A program made the position numbers and the translations under genes. From positions 31,799,001 through 31,863,000 of the forward strand of contig NC_080573.1 of NCBI RefSeq assembly GCF_029962835.1: a stretch of DNA of 64,000 bases, in the 5' to 3' direction. The notes under the pieces were generated by a model. The model was not told where the DNA came from. It saw nothing but the letters and a program-made list of their open reading frames with translations, and did not search any database. Origin of the DNA: Magnolia sinica. Taxonomy: Eukaryota > Streptophyta > Magnoliopsida > Magnoliales > Magnoliaceae. Positions 1 to 12,260 of the stretch are shown here, piece after piece (the first letter of the stretch is position 1; each line of letters starts with the position of its first letter).

Positions 1-125
1 AGGACCTATTTGGGGGTAGCATTTAAAGGAGTGTAGGAATAGAATCTACTTTCGGGCCATCGATTTGAGTGCTGACCCTTGCTTGAGTCATCGTCCCTTA
101 TTCTTTTGTTGCTGACAACTTACGG

Positions 126-1281
126 TTACACCTCCTCTTTGCATTTCTTGTCCTTAGCCAAGATCTCGACACTTTCGGTGGCCTTTCGTGAGCTAAAAAG
201 CTCCTCGACGTTGGAGTATTTCTTGGCTCGGTTAAGGAAATTGACTAAGGATGTCGGAGGGTTCATGTCTATTGAGAAGAGAAATCTTCCTTCTCTGAGA
301 CTGGCTATCATGGCAGCCAGGGCTATCTGATCTGAGTAGCCTTCTACTTGCATTGCTTCCTGGTTGAAACACACGATATAGTCTTTCAGTAGTTCATCCT
401 CCTTTTGGGTGATAGTGAGGAGGTGAGTCGTTGGCTTCCCCCTATCCTTCCCTCTAATAAACTACGTAATGAAGGTCTTGTTGAGCTGCGTGAACGAGCT
501 GATGGATTTTGGCTTCAACCGTCGATACCACTTCTGAGTTGCTCCTAACAGAGTCAAAGCTCAATACATAATCAAGCTCGACACACCATGAAGCTTCATC
601 CATGCCCTGAATGATTCTAAATGATCTGCTGGGTCACTGGATCCGGAGTAGGGGGTGATTTGCGACATTTGAAATTTGGGCGGGAGTTGTGCTCCCGTGA
701 TATTATTGGTAAATGGTGGCTCGGTTTCCTCCAGCATAATCTCGATAGTGGTCAGTATTTGGGCGCAGTAGACTTGGCGAATATCGCCGATTTGACCTCG
801 TAGCTTATTGAGTTCTGCCTCCCAGGGGACCTCATTTTCCCCTATGCCTCGGGGGCTTTGTCGCGCCTCCTGTTCTCTAGCGTATGATGCAGGTCGGATT
901 TAGCGAGCATGACGGTTCTTACACTTTGGGCAGGTGCTTGGCTGTGTTGCCTTGATTGTATTCTGGCTCCATAGAGGTTTTGGGGGACTTGTGGAGGTCG
1001 GGACTGCTTGGTGGCATCGTCGGCCTCTGCCTCGTGGTCGGGGGGTGGATTTTGTCTCTCCAGGATCTGCATTAGTTAGTTCGCACTGTCATTTAAGGTA
1101 TCGACTTGGTTCTTTAAAGAGACAAGTTGACCGCTTTGACTATGAGACCTAAGCGCGAGCACTGCGGGGGCAGAACCCGCTTGATGTTGAGAGGGTGAAT
1201 TTCAAATGTCGACAGAAAGATCGACTGAAGACGGTGCAGGTGCTGTAATGGCGGATAAGGTCTTCTTCTTACCTTTCGTCA
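126..1281 (-). pseudogene. Gypsy gag remnant
   Basis: Read on the minus strand, an ATG at 1281 opens a lysine-rich N-terminus. A proline/glutamine-rich stretch follows (1072-842). Then comes typical plant Gypsy gag sequence: a segment with WYRRLKPKSI and FTQLN (about 530-470), and a segment with QEAMQVEGYSDQ, FLFSIDMNPP and LNRAKKYSNVEE (374-126). These match the retrotransposon gag core seen in many plant Gypsy elements. At least two stops interrupt the frame (for example after FIT near 462), so no capsid protein can be made. The family call rests on remembered gag motifs and is firm; the exact lineage is not determined. Confidence 0.75.
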
Positions 1282-1354
1282 TGGTATGGTTGGAGATTGT
1301 AGATAAAATGGGAGTGGCTTTACTTGTCGTATTCGCATAGACAGTGCCAATGGT

Positions 1355-1786
1355 TGATGCTGTTTTCTAGTAGTCCTAATCAGGCCTCCAAGTCCCTGCA
1401 CAAGTAAAGCAACAATGGGGACCCTGGATCAAGCAAGGGACCCTCCGATGCTAAAGTTAGATAGGGAATCTGAGTCTATATGTGTTAGGGTATTTGTGCT
1501 TACCTCTCTCTGCAGATTGGACTCCATTTATAGCTCTGGTATGAGTTCCATAGACAGAAAAGTCCTTTATTTGGTAGGTCTTGGTTATAGTTGTCTTCCG
1601 AGATCCTCGATAGAGATCTTGGAACGATTTTAGCGATAAGGTTAAGTGGTCGGTCCTGAGAAGACTATAGTAGATAACCGAGCTCGACTAGCTGAAGTCG
1701 AATTGTAGGTCTAAAGTTTGATGTCGTCCTGATGTCGATTCTTCAGAGTTAAGAGTTCGGCTGAGATCTAATTAACCAATACAACA
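1355..1786 (-). repeat. Gypsy 5' LTR (432 bp)
   Basis: On the minus strand the LTR begins TGTTGTATTGG (1786) and ends ACAGCATCA (1355), the canonical TG...CA ends. The primer-binding-like sequence follows within a few bases. The partner LTR is outside the window, so the right flank AATCG cannot be checked as a target duplication. Confidence 0.6.
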
Positions 1787-3335
1787 AATCGTTAGCCGTG
1801 GCAACGAGAACTTGGTGGTGGCAGAATTCTCTACTTGTGGTCGGGTCATCGAGCCGTTCATGGAGTGTGTGCTTAGGTCATGCGACCCAGGTTACCTTCC
1901 TTTGCTTGCTATCCCTGTATTGGTATCAGTCCTTTTTTACCCATGATATATTTTCTCCGGTGATTTTTCATATCATGCGTTATAATGATCTAACTAAACA
2001 GATGGACGGTGTGGATAAAACACATGCTTCTCGTTGGCACCCAAAGATTGGCCACGTAGTGCTGCAGGATATTTCGTTTGGTGGAGGATGCTTTCCACCC
2101 AAGAGATGATCATGCAGCTGCTGTACCTGAACTTTCAGGTAAAACCATTTCCTTTCCATGTGCCACGCGTCGAATATTTGGGCCCACCATAATGATCAAC
2201 AATATGCAGATCAAGCTGATCCACCATCAATTAGACTCGGCGTCAAAATCAGTGGACACCCAGTCCTATCACTCATTCTAAAGTGGCCCATCTAATGAGT
2301 GGTTGGCCTGATTTTTATATCAGATTATCACCATGGTGTGTCCCTCCTTTTGCAAAGGACCGGATATTCTACACGTGAGACACATTAGTAGGAAATGATT
2401 TGAGCTCCCTCTAAAATACATCGCAAAATATTACAATACAGTACATCGGGACTATATCCATTGGATCTTTGCATCATGTTGGATGATCTAAACTGTTCAC
2501 AAGATTCGCCTGGCCTCAACATAAATGGAGGACATTTAATAAAGAACTCTCAGATTGGGATACCCATACACTTCTACTATTTAACTTTTCTAATGAATAT
2601 AGACTTCATCTTAACCATTACTTTGTGGGCCATTGATTCATAAGTTTAAGATTTTCGTAAACTTGTAGATTTTTTAGGTAGCTATGTATTAATTAGATCA
2701 ACATCTTGGATCACAAACAACGATCCAGATCAAACCAATGTAGCCCCCGACACACCGTATTGAAATACCTCCGGATGTATGCAAGCAAACTTCCTTGAAC
2801 TTACTTGCTAAAAGCAGCCTTCGGTTATACTTGATTTTGTTGACTTTGGTCACAGATGAGACGTGCACCAACCTGATTAGGACCGTGGTTTACTAGAAAT
2901 GCATTATGATGTATTTCTGTTTTCTACGATGGGACTGTAGATGTTGGATCTGGGGTCATGTTGCAATCATCAAAGCCATTTGTATGATAGGCTTCACTAT
3001 GGATGGTTGATATCAAAAGGGAAAAAATAAAAATAAAAAATCTTTAGATTATATCATGAAAGACTCACAGATTCCATATTCAATTGAAAGGTGTTGGATG
3101 ATCAAAGGGCTGAAATATCACAATCCAAGATTTTTATTTTTTATTTTATTTTTAACTCCCTATCCATTGTAAGGCAATCATATAATTGGTTTGAAATCCA
3201 ACAACTACAGCTTTGCAATACAACTCGCAATATGTCGGAATGTGTCATGGCAACCATCATTCTCATCACGGGACTCGGATTCGGTAATGACCTCTCCAGT
3301 ACCCAGCTTGGTACTGGTTGGTGCAGGAGATAGCT
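1787..3335. other. Gene-free stretch
   Basis: There is no protein similarity I recognise in any frame. The stretch contains scattered pieces such as 'gggcccaccataatgatc' (about 2180) that recall the fold-back MITE family, but no complete element could be bounded. Confidence 0.5.
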
Positions 3336-3717
3336 CTGTGGCCCTGCCATGATGTATGTGTTTTTATCCATTCCGTTCATCCATCCAACGACCTCATATT
3401 TAGGCATGATCCTTAAAAGGAAGTAGATCCAAATCTCAGTTGGACCACACTACAGGAAACAGTGGTGGTAGAATGCTCACGGTTAAAAACATATTGAGAG
3501 CCACGAGAGTTTTGGATCAAGCTGATATTTGTGTTTTCCCTTCACCCAGGTCTGTCTGAACTAATCAATAGGTTGGATGGAAAATAAACATTACCGTGGG
3601 TCCTAAGAAGTTTTTAATGGTGGGCATTCAATCACCACCGTTTCCTGTAAGAAGGTCCACTGAGATTTCGATCTGCTTCATTTCTGGGCGGCATGAATAA
3701 GTATGATGGGCCCACAG
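3336..3717. repeat. Fold-back MITE (382 bp)
   Basis: The two halves are imperfect inverted repeats meeting near 3540. The left arm has CTGTGGCCC...CATGATGTAT and later 'ctacaggaaacagtggtggt'. The right arm has the reverse complements ('accaccgtttcctgtaag', 'atgatgggcccacag'). The same sequence family recurs at 38215-40668 and at 63890. No transposase is present and no clear target duplication was found. The long inverted arms suggest a Mutator-like origin, but this is inference. Confidence 0.6.
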
Positions 3718-5288
3718 ATTTTCCAGCACGGACGAGCACCAAGCCCTGTTCTGGAGGGGTCACTACCGAAGCTAAGTCACTTGTCACGCGACTCTCGAGT
3801 CGATTGTGGGCCATATGCATGCATTGAACATAGTCTGCTCGTCGTTTTCTAGCCACTGATTGATCCGTCGTACATTTCTAGCAAACCAAATAAACAAACA
3901 GATCTAAGATGCCAACCTAAATTTTCGTACGAGCTATGCTTTGGTGGGCCTCAGCTAAAAATTGTTCCACACATTGGAGATAGAGCTGTCAATGGCCGGC
4001 CAACCTATGAGCTTTTAGACAAAGACAGTATTTAGGCCAGGCTTGACATGCCTTTCTGTTAGCCGGTCCATTTGTTTTCTACTGTGTTGTGTGTTAGAGC
4101 CTTATATAACGGCTCGATCTAAATTGATAGCTATAACCCAAAGCATTAAAATAAGTTGATACATTTAATATAAACATATACGATTAAATTCTAAAAAGAT
4201 CGGTCGATTACTCATGTCCTGAATTTGATAATGATCAGGTGATAATTAGAGGGTGATGTTTTTCCTCCGAAGGTAGGTTTGTGTCTTGCACAAGAAATGA
4301 CTTTCAAATTATTAACGTAAATCAAACAAAAGGAAAAACTTACGATCAATCTTAAGAGCAATGGTAAGAATGCGTTAAAAAAAAAAATTCTAACGTATGC
4401 GCATAGACTTGTATTACAACTAAAGATTATAGCTAAGAATTATCGTTACTTATATGAAAAGCCGAGATAAAAGATTATAAGATAAATTTGTTTAATTTCT
4501 ATGTTAGATTGAATATGTATTTTTTTCTCTGTTAGATTCCTTTGCTATTTATAGATTTATGTTGTAATTTATTCCTCTAGATACTTCTTTTATTTATTGC
4601 AATTGTTACAACAATAAAAAAAAAAAAAACCTCTCTCTAGATCATTCTCTTGTTATGTTTTTCTTTTGCAATCGTTTGTCTTCCGAATACCTTTTTAACG
4701 TTTGCTTCACATTTTTTGGCCAAGGTTTTATTTTACTACCCTTGGTCGCCTTTCATATCTTAAATATCTCGACTGTGCTTCTTGTATATCGACCATAACA
4801 TTCTATTAACCATCTTCTTATGTGTAGACTAACGCTAACTATAAATCCACAAAAAACACTTTAAAATTTTGAAGATCTTTTTCATCAACTTCCTATTTCT
4901 CATAGAATGCCATGTGTCATTTTTCTATTGGCTTTTTCAGAATTGTCAAAATTAGGGTACAACACTTTCAAAATTATAGGATAGGGTTGACCAAGCTTGG
5001 GCTTCCTTTTGGCCTTGCCAAATCTGCCGTGCTATATATTTTTATATTATAATTAAATCTATTATATTATATTAAAGGTCTCATGTCCAACGATTGGACC
5101 ATAATTTATAATTCACTTAGAAAATAACTTCCAACCTCTCTTGTGTGTGCATCATCCAACCTGTCCAATAAATTAGTATAATAATCGTGATTGCCTTGTG
5201 TAAAAATCACCCACATTGGCTAACCGAGTGAGACACATTTGTATTTTGTTATTTTTTAATAGTTTAAAATTGTTTTCTATGGTGTGGC
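3718..5288. other. Gene-free, AT-rich stretch
   Basis: There is low-complexity AT-rich DNA with poly-A runs (4378-4387, 4617-4630) and no credible reading frame. I see no recognisable repeat boundary. Confidence 0.5.
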
Positions 5289-6739
5289 TGTCATGCCCCA
5301 GACTCGGTAACCGGACTCACAAGGAACCCGATGGCCAGTTCTGGCCGTAACAGCCTCCGTAGTATCCCATTCTCGGCTCCTGAGGCAGGTTCCAATCTTG
5401 GGATCCTACAAGGAGGATTTCCATAACAATATAATCATTTCCAATACGAGTATACCCAAGATCACAACAAGTAAATCTGAGAATAACAAAGGGCACACAT
5501 CATAAAATCTACTAAGAATTTGAACTTTTACAAGCTTACATAAGGACCAAAAGGACATACATAAGATAACAGAAGAAAGAATGTAGAAGATTTGCAACAC
5601 TGGGTCCTTGGCTCGCACACCTATCCAAGCTCCACTGTTAAGACGCTAACTTAGGATCTTCTGCACCCATAAATCATGCATAAGCTTATAGAAGCTTAGA
5701 GGGTGGTGTAAGTGTGTGATAATAGTGCACAGAAGAATAATAAAAGATACAGGAAGGAAACGTAATCAAAGCCAACACCACCAACCTTATAAAGGCTGTC
5801 ATGAACATAAGAAACTATACCAAGGTAGTACAATAATGCAGGAAGCCATACCAAGGCTATATGATGCAATGAGTACTGTAATGCAATGGTTACTGGGCGC
5901 CATGCCAAGGTGATGCAATATGAGACTTATACAACCGATGCAATACAATGTGAAGTAATGCCAGTGCTTATATCCAATCCACATATCAAGTACATTTCCA
6001 TCATAAGGAAATCATCGGGGTCCATTATACTGCTAAATGACTGCCGCTCTACAGACCCGGCATATTCAAACGAGCGTAAGAGACCTCACTACCCTGCCTG
6101 CGGACAACCAATCACCAGCAAGGCCTGAAGGTAGCGGACACATTTACGAGCTGCTCAGACTCAGCCTAGCAATGCCTCCTTACATTAGGCGAATAAAATG
6201 GCACCCCTATCCAACCGACTACACGTCAGTGGAAGTCGCGGCCTAACGGTATAAGGCCCTCGTGCGCTCATATATTCCACCCGGTCACGACATTGGAGCA
6301 GATCCTTGGTACCATGGAAGTTTTAGAAATTTTACCCATGGGCATCCTATGCACCTGATATACTCAAGTAATATTTTCGGTGTCCAAACATGGCCATCCA
6401 CAATGTATCTGTGGAGGCTACAGCCTTGATGAAGTAAGGACGATAATGCTCACATGTTATGCATTGCCAGATACATGAATTACATAATCAACCATGTATT
6501 AATTCCAAGTATTCAACGTGCTCAAGAGGGAGTACTACGTTCCTCAGAGAAGGTAACATGCAATGCTCAATGACACAATATGACCACACACACAGTGTTA
6601 ACCAAGCATACAATAATGTACATGGCTATAAGGATGAATTTAATCATACTATATGGCGATATACAATGTATATTACATTCCTCCTATCCAAGAAGAAACC
6701 AAGACTAGGTACCTAGACAACATCCTTAAGGAACCCAAC

Positions 6740-9100
6740 TTCTAGTGGGGGCCCATTTACCTGGGGTAGCCCACAAGACTAAGTATACAAGCTATGGGTC
6801 TAAGTAATGTAGAAATGAGCCTAGCAAGAGTCTAAGATGAGTATCCAATTACTCTTAAATACAACCGGACCTAGATGGGTCCATAATGGGGACATTTAAC
6901 TACCATTCCCCAAAAAGGCATATCAACCATAAACTATATGGATAAAAGGCCCAAGGCCTACATTTAAAATAAAAATAAAGGTAACCACATACATATATTC
7001 CTCATAATGGGCCATAAAAAAGATATAATACCGCTTTTAACAACATGGGCTTTAAGAGGGGAATTAAGGCCCAAGACTTAATTTCCAATGGCCATAGAAT
7101 CCATGCATTAAGTTGGACTTGGTGGGCAGTCCGTGTGCACAATATATGACCCAAAAAAATAAGTTTAAGTCTGGATGAAATGGGCTCCACTACATCAGCC
7201 CAATAACTAGCAATTTAAGTGGGCAACCAAGAGCCCAGTACTATCCTTATCTCAGCCTACAAGTCCATCAAAATAGTGGAAGTCGGCCCAATGTATGGTT
7301 GGGCCAAGCTAGGATGTCCCAACTCATGCTGGGCCCATGAGATGCCCCAAAAATCTGATCTAAGATGGGGTCCTCATGTGATTACTAAAGGTGACTCAAA
7401 AGAATGCATTGATTAAGCCCAAAGATTATAAGAAAACATAAGAATGTAACACGTAAACAAGTTCTTAATATGGTAGGCCCCATAGCCAAATAAAGTTTTA
7501 ACCATACAATTTTACATTTAAGGCCATTCGATGAACTTTTGACCCATTTGACTTCCTGGATCTGCTAAGGTCCAGAAATTAGTTAACTATGTGGAAATAA
7601 TCTCATGAAGGCCAACTATACTCACTGGGGGAGACCCCACCAGATGGAGATTGTGTATATATTATGAAAAGATCAAGTGGGCCTGCTACTGGATTATGAG
7701 TCCAGCAGCAACCCAAGGTAGAGAGTGCTTTCATAAACAGGCGATCCAAGGCTTGGACGACCTGGACCAAACATACGTTAAGGTATGTTCTACATACATG
7801 TACATTGAGCCTTAAATAAATGGCCTAGGGTCTATGGTAGGCCTTTAACCACCCATAGAGAAACCTATGGGCCTACCTTAGGATCACCCAAGAGGACATC
7901 CAACCTCAATTGGTTTTCAAAAGGTAGCCCACCATTACTCATATAATATAAGGTCTAAAGCCCAAGCAATGCATGGCCTAATGGGCCATACACCAAGCCC
8001 AACTCATAGGCCATATAGTGGGCCCTGATCAAGTAAAGTTTGGGCCCAACCATAAAGGTCATAATTTCACATATTGTGGTAGGCTTCATGGGCAGCTAAG
8101 TAGTTCATTTGTATTTAACACAAGCGAGTTGGGCCTCACCTTTGGCCCAAGTACAAGGTCAATTTAGTGGGCAGCTAAGGGCCTAACTTCTTGTGTATTA
8201 TTGCCCCTAAGCCCATCACAATAGATAGGAGAGTATAGGCCCAAGATCAATGGGCCTATCTACAAGGACTTAGTCCACAAGGCCTAATTACCATCACAAA
8301 GAGAGCGGCCATATACATTATATCACATAATGAGCCCTAAGGAAATGACCCAAAAACAAGAGTTACCTAATTCATACATTATGGTGGACTTAGAGAGTAG
8401 CCCATAAACCCAAGAATACACATGGGCAAGGCCTAAACCGACGGTGTGAACCTTACCATATCAGCCCAAAGGCTTAGCAAGGCCCTCCACAATATGCATC
8501 AATGTGGGCCTTGCAAATTAGCCCACAATTAAACACTTTATGAGGGCATCAAGGCCCATTAATACACATGATCAGCTTATAGACAGCCCATTGGGCCCGT
8601 AAATCAATAAGGTCAGCCCTTGCACAATCTTGGGCTCAAGAAAGAAGTTCCAAGCCCATTGAGCCTATAAAACTATCAAAAATTCTGGTTAAGGCTAGCC
8701 CACAAAACCACCACAAAGGTGGGCCTCAAGGGGGCACTCATTAAGCCTAAAATGTCTAAGGAAGGAGGGCAAAGAGTGTGTGCAACACTCCCTTAAATCT
8801 GGTGGGCCGCCATGGCTCCAAAAGATCAACTATGCAGCAAATTTGGGCCCTTGCTGGAATTCTAGCCCACCCACTTCCTGGGCCTGCTGGAGTCCAGAAA
8901 TTTATTTAATTTAAATGGGTTACTGACCCATGGTGACCCACACATATCATAGTGGGTCTTACCAAATAAGAAAGAGAATATACAACACTTACTTCAAGTG
9001 GGCCATGCTGGTAGAATGCAGGCCCAGCAGCCCAAGGTAGGGGCATCCCATGGTGGGTTGTTCTATGGGCATGGGTATTTGACCCAAAACTAATACAAAT
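6740..9100. repeat. Dense GGCCCA/TGGGCC motif array
   Basis: The hexamer GGCCCA or its complement recurs every few tens of bases in this stretch, for example around 7960-8040 and 8460-8600. It equals the site II core bound by plant TCP factors, but here it lies in non-coding repeat DNA. Shorter arrays of the same hexamer occur at 12480-12840 and 24640-25500, inside two related elements. Confidence 0.6.
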
Positions 9101-10172
9101 TATAGGCTACACCACGGTCGGTACAGGGGCCCGATGGCCATGAAAATTTGCAGGGTGGTTCTTTCATAGGTGGGCCACAACTCCGCAAAATTTTGAGATT
9201 TTTGGATAACTAAAGTTATTTTAATTAATTCAATTAAAATAGTCTGTCCAGAAAATTGGATTGACCTGGACGTCCCAACGTGGTGGGCCAGTCCGACCCT
9301 TACCACGGTGTGCACAGGGGTCCATTGGAACTAAAATTTGGTAGGTGAGTCCTAAAATAGGTGGAACATACCTCCACAAAATTTTAAAATTTTTAGACAC
9401 GTATAAATATTTTAATTCATTTAAAGAAATCAATCTGTCTTGAAAATAGGACTGATCTGGACACCACAAACCACCTCCCTGTAAATTTTTAGAATTTTTA
9501 AACACCCAAAATTATTTTAATAAATTTCGGAATTCCAACCTGTCCAGGGTGGAATGTTGCTGGAAATGTAACTGTCCTGAATTTGGGTCATTCAATGGGT
9601 GGGTTTTGGGCCTCCAAAATTCCTGAAATTTGGACCCAAGGTCCTTCATCAAGCCTACAACAAATTAAGACCTATAAATATGGTCCACCTACTAAAAAAA
9701 TATTTTTAAAATTTTATTTTTATGGGACTATGCTGCTGGACTGTACAACAGAAATTTCTGGCAGTCCATTATGTTGGCCCGCCCTTTTGGATGCCCAAAT
9801 GGGGTCTATTGGGGCTGAAATTTGGTATGGTTGTAGGTGGGTCATGCAGCTATAAGAATCACATATAAATTTGTATCAATATTCCCATCAAATTCTCAGA
9901 AATCAGGCCCCAAGGTGGCCCAAAAATCTATCCAGACAGTTTCTGGACAGCAACATTACATTGGAATAAAATAATTTTAATCAGTAATTAAAATGGGATT
10001 TAATCCCACAAAATTAGAGGATGAACCACCCTAGTGGGCCCCACAAATATCTAGATCATCCTACCATACAAAACACTTTTGCATATGCCCTAATTAGTTA
10101 GATTTCGGGGCCACATGTCCTAGGATGGGATGCCATGGGCATCCTCTCCTTCTTGGGTGGCTGAATTTTTTT

Positions 10173-10233
10173 GTTGGCCCACAAGGTGGGCCACACACCA
10201 TGATCAAGGATGGAAATAAGGGAAAAGAAGAGA
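10173..10233 (+). repeat. 61-bp direct repeat, left copy
   Basis: This runs from 'gttggcccacaaggtggg' to 'ggaaaagaagaga' and is repeated with one mismatch at 14249-14309. The two copies flank the inserted element 10234-14248 exactly, like an oversized target-site duplication. Confidence 0.8.
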
Positions 10234-11210
10234 TGTAAGACCCGTGTCCTAATCCGTACCATTTCATTAGCTTCCGCGGTCCTTCCGGTCAAATTCCGGC
10301 AACCTTCGCACCGTATTCGGTATTTGCGCACGATCTTAAGCCAGGTCCCGCACACCGACGTCGGCTCGATCCGAAACTTATGTCTTGGTGATCGCGTCGT
10401 CGCCGCGGTTCCAACGCCGTGACTTGCGCACCGAACCGATACCCAGGTAAGAAGATGCCGATCAGCGTTTATTCCGAAGAAACACCGCGCGTTGCGGATT
10501 TCGAGGGAATCTCTACACAATTAGTCCCACTAATTAAACATAAATGCAACCATACCTCAAAGTACCTCACCCATTCCCTCTTTTTCCAAAAGTCCACCAT
10601 CTTTCCACCTCACCATTCCTCTTTTCTCATTTTCAACCTCAACCATCCCTCTTCTCCACCAATTTCAAACTAAACCATACCCCTCATCACTTCTTTCTTA
10701 CAACCATCACTCCACCCATCCCTCCACCCATTATTTCTATCTCTCCCTCTCATTCTCTAGCAAATTTTCCAAATCCCATGAGAAATTTCACTCATCCAAC
10801 ACTCCTCTCTCAACTTCAAGTGTGGCCCACCCTCTCATCTCCAATCTCAACCATTCATCCTTCATCAATCTCCATTAAAAGTGAAGGTAAGGAGCTAAGG
10901 TGTCCAAGGGAGCTAGGAGAAGGAAGATAAGGTGGGTGTTTTTCCATTAATTTAAATTTTAGGGCCCACTTGTTGGTGGGACCCATTTGGATGTATGTGA
11001 TTTAATCAAGAGGGCCCATAGTGGCGGGGTTCCTCTATCTCACCGTGTATCTCTCTCTTGATTTCTCTCTCATTCTTTCTTTGTAATGATGTGGATCCCA
11101 CCGATAGGTGTTACATCTCCCCCGTCCATCTACATCAGACGGTGTGGCCCACTCTATTATAGGTGATGATCCGCACCCTCTACTGTTGGGATGGGTCCAA
11201 TGCATCTTTT

Positions 11211-11345
11211 TTATATATATATATATATATGTATGTTATATTTTATATACTTATGTATATAATATATAATATAATAAGTACTTATATATATATATATACA
11301 ATATAAGGTAAACATTAAATGTATATGTATATATATATATATATT
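11211..11345. repeat. TA-rich microsatellite region
   Basis: Several (TA)n runs are separated by short AT-rich spacers. Confidence 0.85.
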
Positions 11346-11400
11346 GGTGGGCCACATTCACGTGGGACCCACCACATTTTTTTTTGTGAATATATACAAC

Positions 11401-11426
11401 CGTCCAGCGTCCCTGGACGCTGGACG
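11401..11426. repeat. Perfect 12-bp hairpin
   Basis: CGTCCAGCGTCC, a two-base loop, then its exact reverse complement GGACGCTGGACG. It lies just before the first poly-A tract of the 11450-12260 array. Confidence 0.8.
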
Positions 11427-11449
11427 TTGCAACAATGGACTGTTTAAAT

Positions 11450-12260
11450 AAAAAAAAAAAGAAGGGAGAAGAAAGGAGTGGTGGGCCACTCATGCAGGCC
11501 CCACCTTGATGTATATGTAAGATCCGAGCCGTCCATGTTGATCCTCAACTCATTTTAGGCGTTGAGCCGAAAAATGAAGTGGATCCCATTTTCTGGCAGG
11601 CCGTACCATAGGAAACAGTGTCCCTACCTTTGATTTGATGCTCCTGTACATCTGAAAAAGCTCAATATTAGACTCTATGGGTTGGTATCAAGCCACAGAA
11701 ACCAATGGAGGGAGTGGATTGTACTGAAGCGGGCCCCACCCAGGAAAAACCGTAGAACAACTGGATTTTCAAAAAAAAAAAAAGAATAGAAGGGAGGCAG
11801 CAGCGCTGACGCTGCTGCTGCCAGCCGTACGGCCGCTGACGGACGGACGAGCTGGGGCTCACGGCCCCCAGCTGTGGTCCCACCTTGGTGCATCTCGGTC
11901 ATCAACACCGTGCATTTGATGGGTCCCCATATTTCAGCCGTTCACCCCAATGTATATGGAACTCCGGTGGGCCACATCATTGAAAATCATGTGAAGACAT
12001 ACTAAAACATATAAAATCATTTGGCAGGGCCCACCTGAGTTTTGGATGTTGCTTAAACTTGGTCTGTACGGTCATTAAGATGGGACCCACATAATGGATG
12101 GGCTGGATTGTGAATCACATCTGGGGGGGCCCCAAAAAAAAAAAAAAAAAAAAAAAATATTTAAAGCAGCAGCGCTGCGCTGACGGGCGGGCGGCCAAGA
12201 GGCAGGGACCCACGGCTCCATCCGTGGGCCCCACCATGATGTATATTTTGTATCCACACC
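11450..12260. repeat. Three tandem units with poly-A, GC palindrome and CCCCACC motif
   Basis: Each unit has an A-tract (11450, 11770 and 12135). In units 2 and 3 a self-complementary GCAGCAGCGCTG stretch follows. All three then carry 'ccccacc(a/t)tgatgtat' or a close variant at 11502, 11877 and 12229. The period is about 350-375 bp. The units are diverged, so the array is old. Confidence 0.55.

Larger units (their letters stand above)
1..1786 (-). mobile_element. Ty3/Gypsy retrotransposon, 5' part, cut by window edge
   Basis: The element reads on the minus strand. A 5' LTR (1786 to 1355) is followed by a leader with a primer-binding-like TTGGCACTGTC (about 1343-1353) and then a gag coding region running off the left window edge. 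The order LTR, PBS-like site, gag start is what a Gypsy element shows at its 5' end. The gag frame is broken, so this copy is dead. The remaining pol part must lie to the left of the window. Confidence 0.75.

Noticed and set aside
10098..10520. 140-codon open frame on -
   Set aside because: Spans the junction between two repeat elements, so it cannot be an ancestral gene.
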